DNA from: SZUA-36 sp964650905
GTDB taxonomy: Bacteria; Pseudomonadota; Gammaproteobacteria; Xanthomonadales; SZUA-36
Direction of reading: 5' to 3'
Assembly (NCBI GenBank): GCA_964650905.1
Contig: CAZYVH010000028.1
Coordinates: 1-31,188, forward strand
DNA: 31,188 nucleotides
The notes under the pieces were generated by a model. That model was not told the DNA's origin and made no database searches. It saw only the letters and a program-made list of their open reading frames with translations. Shown piece by piece: positions 1-8,796 of this stretch. The first letter of the stretch is position 1, and every line of letters begins with the position of its first letter. A program made the position numbers and the translations under genes.

Positions 1-45
1 CAATGGCGCAATTTGTGACGGGCCCAAGATCTATCCTGGTGCAAT

Positions 46-1320
46 ATGCGGGTTAGGCATGACTGGATATACTACCTGGCACGTCTTGCAGCCGGGACTC
101 TTCTGGCACTACTGATCGGCTGGTGGTTTGAGAAACCGATCCAGAGTGTCAGCGCGTTTGTTGTTGTTTACCTGTTATGGCAGCTGTACAACACCATGCG
201 TTTACACCATTGGCTAAGGATCTGGGACAAAGACCCACCTGAAAGCCTGGGTATTTGGGCAGAGATTTTTGACCGTATTGCCGCCCTGCAAAAACTCAAT
301 CTCAAACGAAATCGGCAATACCAGGCGGTCATCGACGATTTTGCGGGTATGACCGACGCCTTCCCGGATGCTACCATGGTCATCGACAGCAACGGCGTTA
401 TACGCTGGTTCAACGATTCAGCGGTCCAGCTTCTGGGTCTGAAAACACCCCAGGACCGTGGCCAGGCGGTCACCAACCTTTTACGTGGGCCGGCTTTTAG
501 CGATTGGCTGGCGGTGCAGGACAGGCTGCCGAGTAAGTTGGAAATACCCTGCCCAATCGATGACAATATCACCCTGCAGCTCAGTGCGGTACGCTTCAGA
601 AAAAACCATCGTCTGCTCATCCTGCGAGACGTCACCGATGTTGAAAATCTTGAACGCATACGCCGCGACCTCGTCGCCAATGTTTCGCATGAATTGCGCA
701 CGCCGTTGACCGTTCTGCTCGGTTACCTTGAAATGCTCAAGGATCAGCCGGACAATCCCGACCCGAAAATCATCGACCGCATGTTGAAACAGGCCCGTCA
801 GATGCATGCCTTAATCGAAGACCTGCTGGAACTTTCGCGGTTGCAGGAAAATGACAGGGACATCGACGCCGGCGAGGTTGATGTTCCCGCCATGTTGGGC
901 CAACTCATGGAACAGGCACAGGACATCAGCCAGGGGAACCACGAGTTGCACTGTGACATCCAGCCCGGTCTTAACATGCGTGGTGTTGAGGCTGACCTCA
1001 AAAGCGCTTTCCAGAACCTGATCATCAATGCCATACGCTATACTCCCGCCGGTGGCAGCATCCACGTCACATGGCAGCAGAGCGATGACACGTTGGTGTT
1101 CAGTGTCAAAGACAGCGGTGTCGGTATCCCCCACCGCGATATCCCCCGGATTACGGAGCGCTTCTACCGTGTCGGCAGTGACCGCAACCGGCAAAGCGGC
1201 GGTACCGGTCTGGGTCTGGCAATCGTCAAACATGTATTGAACAGCCATGGTGCGCATTTGGAAGTTGATAGCGAACTGGGCACCGGCAGCGAATTTCGCT
1301 GTTTGTTTCCAATAAACTGA
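46..1320 (+). CDS. phoR: Phosphate regulon sensor histidine kinase PhoR
   Basis: Inner-membrane sensor kinase that would phosphorylate PhoB under phosphate limitation. Visible in order: two membrane segments (about residues 8-26 and 33-48) with almost no periplasmic loop, a PAS-like domain (about 95-200), the dimerisation/phosphoacceptor motif VSHELRTP with His215, an N-box NLIINAIRY (about 323-331), DSGVGI (355-360) and GGTGLGLAI (384-392). The length of 424 aa is usual for PhoR, and the missing periplasmic sensor domain is a PhoR hallmark because input comes from Pst/PhoU. The start ATG follows an in-frame stop at 16-18, and no other start codon lies between. The ribosome site is weak, as if coupled to an upstream gene. 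PhoB would be expected there but cannot be recognised in the 45 bases present. pstS follows, which supports the assignment over other PAS kinases. Confidence 0.9.
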   Translation: MRVRHDWIYYLARLAAGTLLALLIGWWFEKPIQSVSAFVVVYLLWQLYNTMRLHHWLRIWDKDPPESLGIWAEIFDRIAALQKLNLKRNRQYQAVIDDFAGMTDAFPDATMVIDSNGVIRWFNDSAVQLLGLKTPQDRGQAVTNLLRGPAFSDWLAVQDRLPSKLEIPCPIDDNITLQLSAVRFRKNHRLLILRDVTDVENLERIRRDLVANVSHELRTPLTVLLGYLEMLKDQPDNPDPKIIDRMLKQARQMHALIEDLLELSRLQENDRDIDAGEVDVPAMLGQLMEQAQDISQGNHELHCDIQPGLNMRGVEADLKSAFQNLIINAIRYTPAGGSIHVTWQQSDDTLVFSVKDSGVGIPHRDIPRITERFYRVGSDRNRQSGGTGLGLAIVKHVLNSHGAHLEVDSELGTGSEFRCLFPIN

Positions 1321-1411
1321 ATCTCATTTCATAAAATCCAGGGCCGGAAATCCTGTATGTCTGGTGCCTGTGACCTGCAGTCCCCTCTCAAAAGTTACCC
1401 CGATTTGAATC

Positions 1412-1445
1412 CTGTAACACAACTGTCACACATGGCCATTACCAT
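1412..1445 (+). promoter_or_regulatory. Pho box and -10 element of the pstS promoter
   Basis: Two PhoB half-sites 11 bases apart, CTGTAAC (1412-1418) and CTGTCAC (1423-1429) with ACAA between, match the Pho-box pattern of 7+4+7 bases very closely. A -10-like TACCAT at 1440-1445 begins after a 10-base spacer, which is the known geometry where PhoB replaces a -35 element. Transcription would start near 1452, about 34 bases before the pstS start. Assignment is from the sequence pattern only. Confidence 0.82.
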
Positions 1446-1485
1446 GACCGTCAAGCTTAACCACAACCTCATGAGGAGACGATTC

Positions 1486-2454
1486 ATGAGAATAAAGGCC
1501 ATGGCATGCGTGCTGGTGCTTTCAGCTTTTAACCTGTCTGTTGCTGCTGCACAAGCTACCGTTGATGAAAACATTCCGGTCTATGAGAAAACCAGTGGTG
1601 TATCCGGCAACCTTAGCAGCGTTGGCTCTGATACGCTCGCCAACCTGATGACATTCTGGGCGGAAACTTTTAAAAAGACTTACCCCAACGTCAACGTGCA
1701 GATACAGGCGGCTGGTTCTTCGACGGCGCCCCCCGCATTGACCGAAAACACGTCCAATCTGGGCCCGATGAGCCGCCTGATGAAAGACCAGGAAGTCGAG
1801 GCTTTTGAGAAAAAATTTGGCTACAAACCCACCCCGATTGCCGTGGCGATTGATGCTTTGGCTGTCTTTGTGCATAAAGACAATCCCATTGAAGGTTTGA
1901 CCATCCCACAGTTGGACGCCATATTTTCTTCAACCAGAACCTGCGGTGGTGCAAGCGATATCAATACCTGGGGCGCACTGGGCCTCACCGGTTCATGGGC
2001 CAGGCGCAGCATACAGGTCTATGGCAGAAACTCGGTCTCAGGGACTTATGGCTATTTCAAGCATAAGGCCCTGTGCAAGGGTGACTACAAGAACACCGTC
2101 AATGAGCAACCTGGTTCGGCTTCCGTGGTGCAGTCGGTCAGTGCCTCGCTCAATGGCATCGGCTATTCCGGTATCGGCTACAAGACGTCCTCGGTGCGCG
2201 CACTGGCACTGTCTATGGATTCCGGTAAGCCTTTTGTAGCTGCCATCCCCGAAAATGCGCTCAATGGCAGCTATCCACTGGCCCGCTTCCTGTACGTCTA
2301 TGTAAACAAGGAACCCGGTAAACCATTGCCGCCGTTAACCCGAGAATTCATAAAGCTGGTGCTGGCGCGCCAGGGTCAGGCAATCGTTGTCAAGGACGGC
2401 TACATCCCATTACCGGCCAGAGTCGCGGAACGGGAACTGGCGAAAATCCAGTAA
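1486..2454 (+). CDS. pstS: Phosphate ABC transporter substrate-binding protein PstS
   Basis: Periplasmic phosphate-binding protein that feeds the PstCAB importer. The N-terminus is a classic Sec signal peptide: basic MRIK, hydrophobic core, then AAAQA, with cleavage likely about residue 22-24. The mature part carries typical PstS-family segments: VGSDTLANLM, the phosphate-loop-like QAAGSSTAPPAL, GPMSR, and YGRNSVSGTYGYF. Length is 322 aa. The ATG at 1486 is chosen because GAGGAG at 1473-1478 lies 7 bases upstream and a signal peptide follows at once. The longer in-frame opening from 1357 would run through the Pho box. The gene is not beside pstCAB, which lie 13 kb away; it sits between phoR and a porin, so it is probably induced by PhoB with that porin. 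Confidence 0.92.
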   Translation: MRIKAMACVLVLSAFNLSVAAAQATVDENIPVYEKTSGVSGNLSSVGSDTLANLMTFWAETFKKTYPNVNVQIQAAGSSTAPPALTENTSNLGPMSRLMKDQEVEAFEKKFGYKPTPIAVAIDALAVFVHKDNPIEGLTIPQLDAIFSSTRTCGGASDINTWGALGLTGSWARRSIQVYGRNSVSGTYGYFKHKALCKGDYKNTVNEQPGSASVVQSVSASLNGIGYSGIGYKTSSVRALALSMDSGKPFVAAIPENALNGSYPLARFLYVYVNKEPGKPLPPLTREFIKLVLARQGQAIVVKDGYIPLPARVAERELAKIQ

Positions 2455-2499
2455 GTTAGCACCACCTGAAAATCAACAAAATCAAGAGGAAATACTGTC

Positions 2500-3800
2500 A
2501 TGGTTCAACGATGGACAACATCAAATAAATTGATCCCCTTTGTCTGCACACTGCTACTGGCGCTGCCGTCAGTATCACAAGCGGCACCCGACGAGGACCT
2601 GGCGGCGTTTTGCACGCCCAGTTGCAGGCATTGAGTCTAAGACTGGACAAGCTGGAAACGGAAAACCGTCAATTGACCGCCAGCAACGCCGCGCTGACCC
2701 GCGGCCAACAAGCGACCGCAAAAACGGTCGCTGAAGTCAATGCAAGGACCGACACCGTGGCCGCTGAAATCAAGAATCAAACCACGGCATCCGACTGGAC
2801 CGACACGATCCGCTGGAAAGGCGACTTCCGGTACCGCTATGAAAACTTCGATGTCGAGGGCAAGCCTGGTCGCAACCGCAACCGGGTTCGGGCCCGTGCC
2901 GCGCTGCTGGCCAATGTCACACCCACCGTTGAGGTCGGTCTTGGTCTGGCCAGCGGCGGCGATGATCCGGTTTCCACCAACCAGACCCTTGGCGGGGGCG
3001 CCTCCACCAAGGGCCTCAATCTTGACCTGGCCTTTTTTGACTTTTCGGGTCTGGCCAATACCCATATCGTGGGTGGGAAATTTAGCAATTTCCTTCACAA
3101 GAGTGGTAAAAATTCCCTGCTTTGGGATGGTGACTGGCGCCCGGAAGGGATCGGTATGCGCTGGAACAATGGCACTTTTTTCGCCAATGGCCTGGGTACC
3201 TGGATCGAGAGCGACAACAAGAAAGACCAATCATTTACCTGGGGTCTGCAGGCCGGGCTGAAATACCCCCTGGGCGATAAGTTGAAACTTACCGCCGGCG
3301 CCGGTTATTACAACTTTGACACCAGGGGCAGTGGTACTTTCTATGGCGGTGACACGGAGTTTTTTGGCAATGATTTCGACCCGGTCAGCAACACCTACCT
3401 GTACGATTATGAAGAAATCGAGTTGTTCGCCGATCTGGGTTTCAGCCTGCTCAACCGGCCGGTCACGGTATTTGCCAATTACGTCCAAAACCAGGCCACT
3501 GACAAAAATGATACAGGCTATGCTTATGGCTTCAAATACGGCAAGGCGGCCAACAAGGGACAGTGGGAACTGGGCTACGTTTACCAGAAACTCGAAGCGG
3601 ATGCCGTCTTCGGCCTGCTGACGGATTCCGATTTCGGTGGCGGCGGTACCGATTCCAAAGGCCACATACTCAAGGGAAGTTATGCCTTGGCCAAAAACGT
3701 TAATGCCAAGTTTAGCTACTTTATCAATGATATTGGGCTCAGGTCCGGACACCCGACCGATTTCAAACGGCTACAACTGGATGTGAGCTTCAAGTACTGA
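2500..3800 (+). CDS. Putative porin (Porin_5-like), frameshifted after its signal peptide
   Basis: Outer-membrane beta-barrel protein, probably a channel for phosphate or other anions judging by its place 45 bases after pstS. The body (from about 2610) begins with a heptad-like helical stretch (LDKLETENRQL onward, as in trimeric-porin leaders). Alternating amphipathic strands follow (for example FRYRYENFDV), ending in LQLDVSFKY with the terminal aromatic residue needed for barrel insertion. The natural start is ATG 2500, with AGAGGA upstream and a signal peptide ending SVSQAAP. That frame stops at 2632-2634, while the barrel frame is open from 2610. One base missing in the TTTT run at 2608-2611 would join them as ...LAAF-LHAQLQAL. 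This may be a sequencing error, a true inactivation or slippage. Substrate is inferred; family call is moderately sure. Confidence 0.75.
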
Positions 3801-3859
3801 AAGGCGCCGGGGCGATCTGCAAAATCATTCTTCGCATACCTGCATGGAGCCTTGCTGGA

Positions 3860-6800
3860 TCAGATCTGCTGGCGACGTTCCAAAGCACCCTCAACCAGTG
3901 AATAGACAGCCGGCACCACGACCAGTGAAAGTAAGGTTGAACTGACCATACCGCCAATGACCGCTATTGCCATGGGTGCATTGGTATCGGAACCGGCACC
4001 GGCGCCAAAAGCTGCAGGCAACATGGCCAGGATGATGGTCATGGATGTCATCAGGATGGGGCGCAGACGAATCGGGCAGGCTTCTTGCAAAGACTGTTCG
4101 ATGCTCTTGCCCCCGGCACGGCGCTGGTTGGTCAAATCTACCAGCAAAATGGAGTTCTTGGCCACCAAGCCCATCAATAATACCAGACCGATCATGGAAA
4201 ACATATTCAGTGTGTGGCCGGTCAGCCACAGGGAAACCACGCCGCCGATGATGGCCAGTGGTTGCGCAACCATGATGATGAAGGGTTGTATAAACGAATT
4301 GAACTGGCTTGCGAGCACCATGTAGACCAGGATGATGGCGACAACAAAGGCAAAAATCATGTAATAGAGGGTTTTGCCGAATTCTTCTGCCCGCCCGGAC
4401 ATCTTGACCACATAACCCAGCGGTAGCAGACCTTCTGATGCGGCCATCACCCTCGTGACGGACTCACCCAGTGAAACGGTGGGGGTGCTGTAAAAATTGG
4501 CGGCATACTGAAGGTCATAACGCGAGATGACGGCGGCGCCGAGTTGTGGTTTCAGACTTATCAGGTTCGCCAGGCTGACCATCTCACCGTTTGAAGAACG
4601 CAAATATATATTTGAAATATCATCACTGTAAGTCAGCTGACCATTGCCCGCTTTGAGACGGATATCGTAGCGTTCACCATCGCCGGGATCATCATTAAAG
4701 CGGGCAATATCCGTACCACTGGCCAACACGTTAACAGCCAGTGCGACATCCTCGGTGGTCAAACCCAGGCTGCGAACCAGCGGGCGGTTAATGATTGTTT
4801 GCAACTGCGGCAAATCCAGTTGTAGCTCCAGGTCCAGCGTGCCAATTTCAGCCTGGGTGTCCAGACGTTGTTTCAACACAGATGCCAGGCGCGCCACCTC
4901 GTTGAGATCCGGGCCTTTTAGAATGAAATGCAACGGTTCACCACGGTGCCCGCCAACCATCGGCATCGGTGAGGGGAATGCGTGTACACCGGCAATTCCG
5001 GCTAATTCGACACGTAATTTTTCAATCATGTCGACCTGGCTGATGTCGCGCTGCTCCCAGGTCACCATTTTCACAAGGAAGCTCGCATTGCTGACCTGAC
5101 GTGAGCGGTCCGCGCCCACGGTAACAAAATAACCGTCAATGTCCTTGTCGCCTTCAAGGAACTTTTCTATTTCCCTGATTTTGTCCTCGGTATAGTTGAT
5201 CGAGGAACCCAACGGGGCTTTGACACTGATGATAAAACGGCCTTCGTCCTGCTCTGGCATAAAGCCCGAGCCGGTATGACTAAAAAAATAAGCACTGGAA
5301 AGTACAACCGCCAGGGTGACCCAGGCTACAAAACGTCGATTGCTTAAGGCAAAATCCAGCAGGCTTTTGTAGCTTCTGTCGATATTTTGAAAACCACGAT
5401 CAATCAGGTGATATATCCTGCCATGCTTTTTCTCGACCTTGAGGTAGCGCGAGCACAACATCGGTGTGAGTGTCATCGAGACAAACAGGGAAGCCAGCAC
5501 ACCAAAGGTGACGACCACCGCGAAGGCCTCAAAAAACCGGCCGATGATACCCTGCATGAAGATAACCGGTGCGAAAATTGCGACCAGCGTCAGGCTGGCC
5601 GCCATGACTGCAAATACGACCTGCCGGGTACCGTGTATGGCTGCGTCCACACGACCTGAACCGTGTTCCTGGGCATGCCGGTAGATGTTTTCGAGTACGA
5701 CGATCGCATCATCCACCACCACGCCAATCAGCAGCAGCAGACCCAGCATGGTCATGGTGTTGAAGGTATAATCAAGGAAATACATAACAGCAATTGCACC
5801 CAGCAGTGAAACCGGAATGGCCACCGCAATAATGAAGGTGGAACGCATATTTTTCAGGAAAAGCCAAACAACGAGCGCGGTCAGCAAGGTGCCGGATATG
5901 AGGTGTTCTTCCAGCGAGTCAATAACACCCTGTGTGAGTTCGCCGTCATCATGGGCAATACCCAATTTAATTCCCGCTGGCAACTGCGGAATCAGCTCCT
6001 CATTCAGACGTTGTTTGACTTCATCGACAATCGCCACTGTATTGGCGTTTTGCACCTTAAGAATACCTAAACCAACTGCGGGTTCACCGTTATAACGGGC
6101 CAGTTGGCGATAGTCTGCCAGGCCGTCTTCGATGTTGGCAAAATCGCGCAAGCGCTGGGGGGCATCACCTTGATAACTGACGATCATCTCACCAAGTTGT
6201 GCGGGACTGTGGTATTCCAGATCCAACTGGAGCAGTGTTTCTTTGCTTTCATTGATTAAAAACCCGCCGGGTAAACGCAGGTGCTCGCGGTTGAACACCC
6301 GCAGGACATCGGGAACCGTGATACCGAGTTGTTGCATGCGAACCGGATCCAGGTTGACACGAATGGTCCGCCGTTGCTCACCACCGAGTTGAATGTCACC
6401 CACGCCATTGATGGTTTCAAGACGTTTCTTGATAACGTTACGGGCGTACTGGTTTAATTCCTGCATGGTGCGGTCACCGGTCAGGGTCAGCCACATGACG
6501 GGTAAGGCACCAATCTCGATCTTGGCCACCACCGGCGGTTCTGCCTCATTCGGCAGGTCTCTTAATATCCTGTTGACCCGGGCCTGAACCTCATTGAAGG
6601 CAACATTGACGTCTTTATCCATGTCAAAACGGATATTGATGGCAGAAACACCGGGGGAGGAATTGGACTCAATGTGATCGATACCAGGTGCGCTGTTGAC
6701 GACCGATTCGATCAGGTTGGTCACGCTGGCATCAATAATCTCAGGTGTTGCGCCCGGCAATATCGTGGTCACGGAAATCATTGGAAACTCAATGCTCGGA

Positions 6801-6910
6801 TAGCGGTCAACACCAATATCCTTGTAGCTGATGATGCCAAACAACACCAGCACGGCAGAAAGCATATAAGCGAACACGTGCCGCTTGATTGAAATCTCAG
6901 GTAAATTCAA
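3860..6910 (-). CDS. Efflux RND transporter permease (AcrB/MdtB type, HAE-1 family)
   Basis: Inner-membrane proton-driven pump of a tripartite efflux system. 1016 aa is the full size for the family. The start region NLPEISIKRHVFAYML is characteristic. Two homologous halves are seen, each with membrane segments and large periplasmic porter loops. The proton-relay acidic pair is present in IGVVVDDAIVVLENI (TM4) and the TM10 lysine in MGLVAKNSILLVDL. The start is a TTG lying one base after the stop of the membrane fusion gene, so translation is probably coupled; no upstream ATG exists and the family N-terminus begins exactly here. It is the last gene of the tetR operon. No outer-membrane TolC-type gene is present, so it likely uses one encoded elsewhere. 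The substrate cannot be told from the sequence. Confidence 0.92.
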   Translation of the reverse strand: MNLPEISIKRHVFAYMLSAVLVLFGIISYKDIGVDRYPSIEFPMISVTTILPGATPEIIDASVTNLIESVVNSAPGIDHIESNSSPGVSAINIRFDMDKDVNVAFNEVQARVNRILRDLPNEAEPPVVAKIEIGALPVMWLTLTGDRTMQELNQYARNVIKKRLETINGVGDIQLGGEQRRTIRVNLDPVRMQQLGITVPDVLRVFNREHLRLPGGFLINESKETLLQLDLEYHSPAQLGEMIVSYQGDAPQRLRDFANIEDGLADYRQLARYNGEPAVGLGILKVQNANTVAIVDEVKQRLNEELIPQLPAGIKLGIAHDDGELTQGVIDSLEEHLISGTLLTALVVWLFLKNMRSTFIIAVAIPVSLLGAIAVMYFLDYTFNTMTMLGLLLLIGVVVDDAIVVLENIYRHAQEHGSGRVDAAIHGTRQVVFAVMAASLTLVAIFAPVIFMQGIIGRFFEAFAVVVTFGVLASLFVSMTLTPMLCSRYLKVEKKHGRIYHLIDRGFQNIDRSYKSLLDFALSNRRFVAWVTLAVVLSSAYFFSHTGSGFMPEQDEGRFIISVKAPLGSSINYTEDKIREIEKFLEGDKDIDGYFVTVGADRSRQVSNASFLVKMVTWEQRDISQVDMIEKLRVELAGIAGVHAFPSPMPMVGGHRGEPLHFILKGPDLNEVARLASVLKQRLDTQAEIGTLDLELQLDLPQLQTIINRPLVRSLGLTTEDVALAVNVLASGTDIARFNDDPGDGERYDIRLKAGNGQLTYSDDISNIYLRSSNGEMVSLANLISLKPQLGAAVISRYDLQYAANFYSTPTVSLGESVTRVMAASEGLLPLGYVVKMSGRAEEFGKTLYYMIFAFVVAIILVYMVLASQFNSFIQPFIIMVAQPLAIIGGVVSLWLTGHTLNMFSMIGLVLLMGLVAKNSILLVDLTNQRRAGGKSIEQSLQEACPIRLRPILMTSMTIILAMLPAAFGAGAGSDTNAPMAIAVIGGMVSSTLLSLVVVPAVYSLVEGALERRQQI

Positions 6911-6911
6911 T

Positions 6912-8000
6912 TTAACTACCAGATTCTCTGATGGTCACATTCGCGCCATCTGTCAAAAATGCTGCGCCATCGGTCGCGATTATTTCATTGCCGACGAGAC
7001 CCGACCTGATTTCGACCAACGTGCCTTCGTGATAACCCGCAGCGACGACCCGTCCTTCAGCCTTGTCAACATCGATTATGTAGACCACGTCACCTGCCGG
7101 ACGGTGTACGATGCTCATGATTGGCACCATAACGGTCGCTTTGTGGGTTTCTACCAACACCTTTGCGGTTATGGTTGCACCCGGGTTCAGCCTGCCCGGG
7201 TCGCGCAGGTCAACGATGGCCATGATCGCGCGACTTCCCAGACCGACAGAGGGTTGCAGTTCAGTAACTTCGCCGCTAACGGATTCGCCAGGTATGAGCG
7301 GGCTGAAAATTTCCACAGGCTGTCCAATGTGCACCTTTAATGCGACCGCCTCGGGGTAGGGCAGCCAGGCTTGCAAAAGCTCTGGCCGGGTAATTTCAAA
7401 TAGCGCCTGACCACGATTGACAAAGTCACCGGTGGCTATCATGCGTCGCTGTATCACGCCTGAAACAGGTGCGACGATCCGGGATTTGGTCAACGAATCA
7501 TTGACGATGGCAAGTTGAGCCTCGGCCGCCTTGTAGTCCGCGCGGTAGGCTTCCAGTTGTTCTCTGGCATCATCCAACCGGGTTTGGGATGACAGGTTTT
7601 TTGAGGAAAGTGTCTTATACCGTTCAACCCGTCGCTCACCATTTGCAATGTGTACCGCCAGCCGTTCGATACCTGCCTGGGCCGCCTGTTGCTGTAGCAG
7701 CAGGGTCGAGGTATCGATCTTTGCAAGCAACTGTCCCTGTTCGATACCCTCACCGGTATCCGCCTTGACCATGGTGACGCGGCCGCTGATTTCGGCGGCC
7801 AGTGTCGGTGCAGATTTACTGTGCACCCGGCCCACGGTTTCCAGCCATATTGGCAAATCCCGAACCTCGGCCACGCCCGTTGAAACCAGTACCGACTTGA
7901 CATTCGTCTCAGTGCCGGGGCCAACACTGTCTTCCCTTGTGCAACCACCTGTTGCCAGGGCGGCAAACAGGGTGACAAGTATGATAACCCGCCTTTTCAT
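6912..8000 (-). CDS. RND efflux periplasmic adaptor (membrane fusion protein), probable lipoprotein
   Basis: Bridges the RND pump to an outer-membrane channel. 362 aa. The N-terminus MKRR plus hydrophobic core ending ATGGC resembles a lipoprotein signal, although residue -3 (T) is not ideal. After it come the first half of the lipoyl/barrel-sandwich domain (LAAEISGRVTMVKADTGEGIEQGQLLAKID, about 68-97 in shape), an alpha-helical hairpin rich in Q, A and E (about 100-165), and the second lipoyl half (SRIVAPVSGVIQRRMIATGD). A beta-barrel and membrane-proximal domain complete it (GATITAKV...). Its ATG overlaps the tetR stop by 4 bases (ATGA) with a purine-rich GGAGGGAGAA site just upstream. The next gene is the pump. 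Confidence 0.9.
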   Translation of the reverse strand: MKRRVIILVTLFAALATGGCTREDSVGPGTETNVKSVLVSTGVAEVRDLPIWLETVGRVHSKSAPTLAAEISGRVTMVKADTGEGIEQGQLLAKIDTSTLLLQQQAAQAGIERLAVHIANGERRVERYKTLSSKNLSSQTRLDDAREQLEAYRADYKAAEAQLAIVNDSLTKSRIVAPVSGVIQRRMIATGDFVNRGQALFEITRPELLQAWLPYPEAVALKVHIGQPVEIFSPLIPGESVSGEVTELQPSVGLGSRAIMAIVDLRDPGRLNPGATITAKVLVETHKATVMVPIMSIVHRPAGDVVYIIDVDKAEGRVVAAGYHEGTLVEIRSGLVGNEIIATDGAAFLTDGANVTIRESGS

Positions 8001-8638
8001 TTCTGTTGTTCTCCCTCCCGGAGTATGCCATTGAAAAATATATCCATAACGGTGTTACTGAATGTGTCTGGGTCACCTGAAAAACCGACGTCGGGAATGT
8101 GCCGCATGACCGGGGCGGACTGGAAATAAAACATATTTGCCGAAATGATCATAAATGCAGCCAGGGTGGGATCAATGTCTTTCCTGAACTCGTTCGCTTG
8201 CTGGCCATGACGTACCATTTCCACCACTCGGCTAAAGACCTCAACCATGGTGTAATTGGCGATCTCCCTGCCGTGTTCGGAATTGTCTGAGAGAGCCTCA
8301 CGCAGGATCAGTTGCATACCACGCCGGTGTGCGAGGATATTATCCAGTTGACCGGCGGAAAATTCTGCCAGGCGTCGTCTGAACGTACCCGGTGCATCCT
8401 CAAGCGCATCAAGCAGTTTGGATGATCTTTTGACAGCGGTTTTCATAATCGCGAGGTACAGATCGTGTTTGCTTTTAAAATGGTGGTAGATGTTGGGTTT
8501 GCTGGTAGCGGCGAGTTTGGCGATGGCGCTCATGGAAACGGCAGCGAAACCCCTGTCAGCAAACAGTGATTCGGCAGCTTCCAATATGGCCTGTTTGCCA
8601 CTCGAAAAAGTCGTTTTGACGTTGCTTTGGACTGGCAT
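7997..8638 (-). CDS. TetR/AcrR-family repressor of the RND efflux operon
   Basis: DNA-binding transcriptional regulator, 213 aa. The N-terminal TetR helix-turn-helix is clear: ILEAAESLFADRGFAAVSMS, then IAKLAATSKPNIYHHF and KSKHDLYLAI (about residues 18-65). The remaining 150 residues are the helical ligand-binding and dimerisation domain, which is variable in this family. It is the first gene of the operon and its stop overlaps the adaptor start. A 22-base palindrome lies 20 bases upstream of its ATG and overlaps a TATACT -10 sequence, so autorepression of tetR, adaptor and pump together is the natural reading. The inducer is unknown. Confidence 0.9.
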   Translation of the reverse strand: MPVQSNVKTTFSSGKQAILEAAESLFADRGFAAVSMSAIAKLAATSKPNIYHHFKSKHDLYLAIMKTAVKRSSKLLDALEDAPGTFRRRLAEFSAGQLDNILAHRRGMQLILREALSDNSEHGREIANYTMVEVFSRVVEMVRHGQQANEFRKDIDPTLAAFMIISANMFYFQSAPVMRHIPDVGFSGDPDTFSNTVMDIFFNGILREGEQQK

Positions 8639-8658
8639 GGCTTGTGCTGTTCTCCAAT

Positions 8659-8680
8659 ACTGACCGACCAGTCGGTTAGT
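8659..8680 (-). promoter_or_regulatory. Palindromic TetR operator overlapping the tetR promoter
   Basis: Arms ACTGACCGAC (8659-8668) and GTCGGTTAGT (8671-8680) are inverted repeats matching at 9 of 10 positions around a CA centre. This is the size and symmetry of AcrR/TetR operators. On the minus strand TATACT (8678-8683) forms a -10-like element inside the edge of the palindrome, so repressor binding would block the promoter of the efflux operon. Confidence 0.75.
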
Positions 8681-8796
8681 ATATTCCCCTATCTGGTTCA
8701 GAACAAGAAAACTCCTTCAGCCTGTCCCCGTTCAGGTAAAATTATCGGCGTGTGTCAGGCAACTTATCATGGAGAAACAGACTCCGGGGAATCATG

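Noticed and set aside
1..45. 3' end of phoB
   Set aside because: Expected upstream of phoR, but none of the three frames shows the usual PhoB C-terminal RGxGYRF motif in these 45 bases.
168..701. Long minus-strand reading frame inside phoR, and similar frames opposite pstS, the porin and the RND pump
   Set aside because: Residue composition is that of antisense shadows (runs of Arg, Ser, Cys, Trp), with no family motifs and no ribosome sites.
1357..1485. Longer in-frame start for pstS
   Set aside because: The added 43 residues cover the Pho box and promoter and hide the signal peptide; ATG 1486 has a strong ribosome site.
2610..2612. TTG as the natural start of the porin
   Set aside because: It would leave an outer-membrane protein without signal peptide, while a good signal peptide and ribosome site lie just upstream in another frame.
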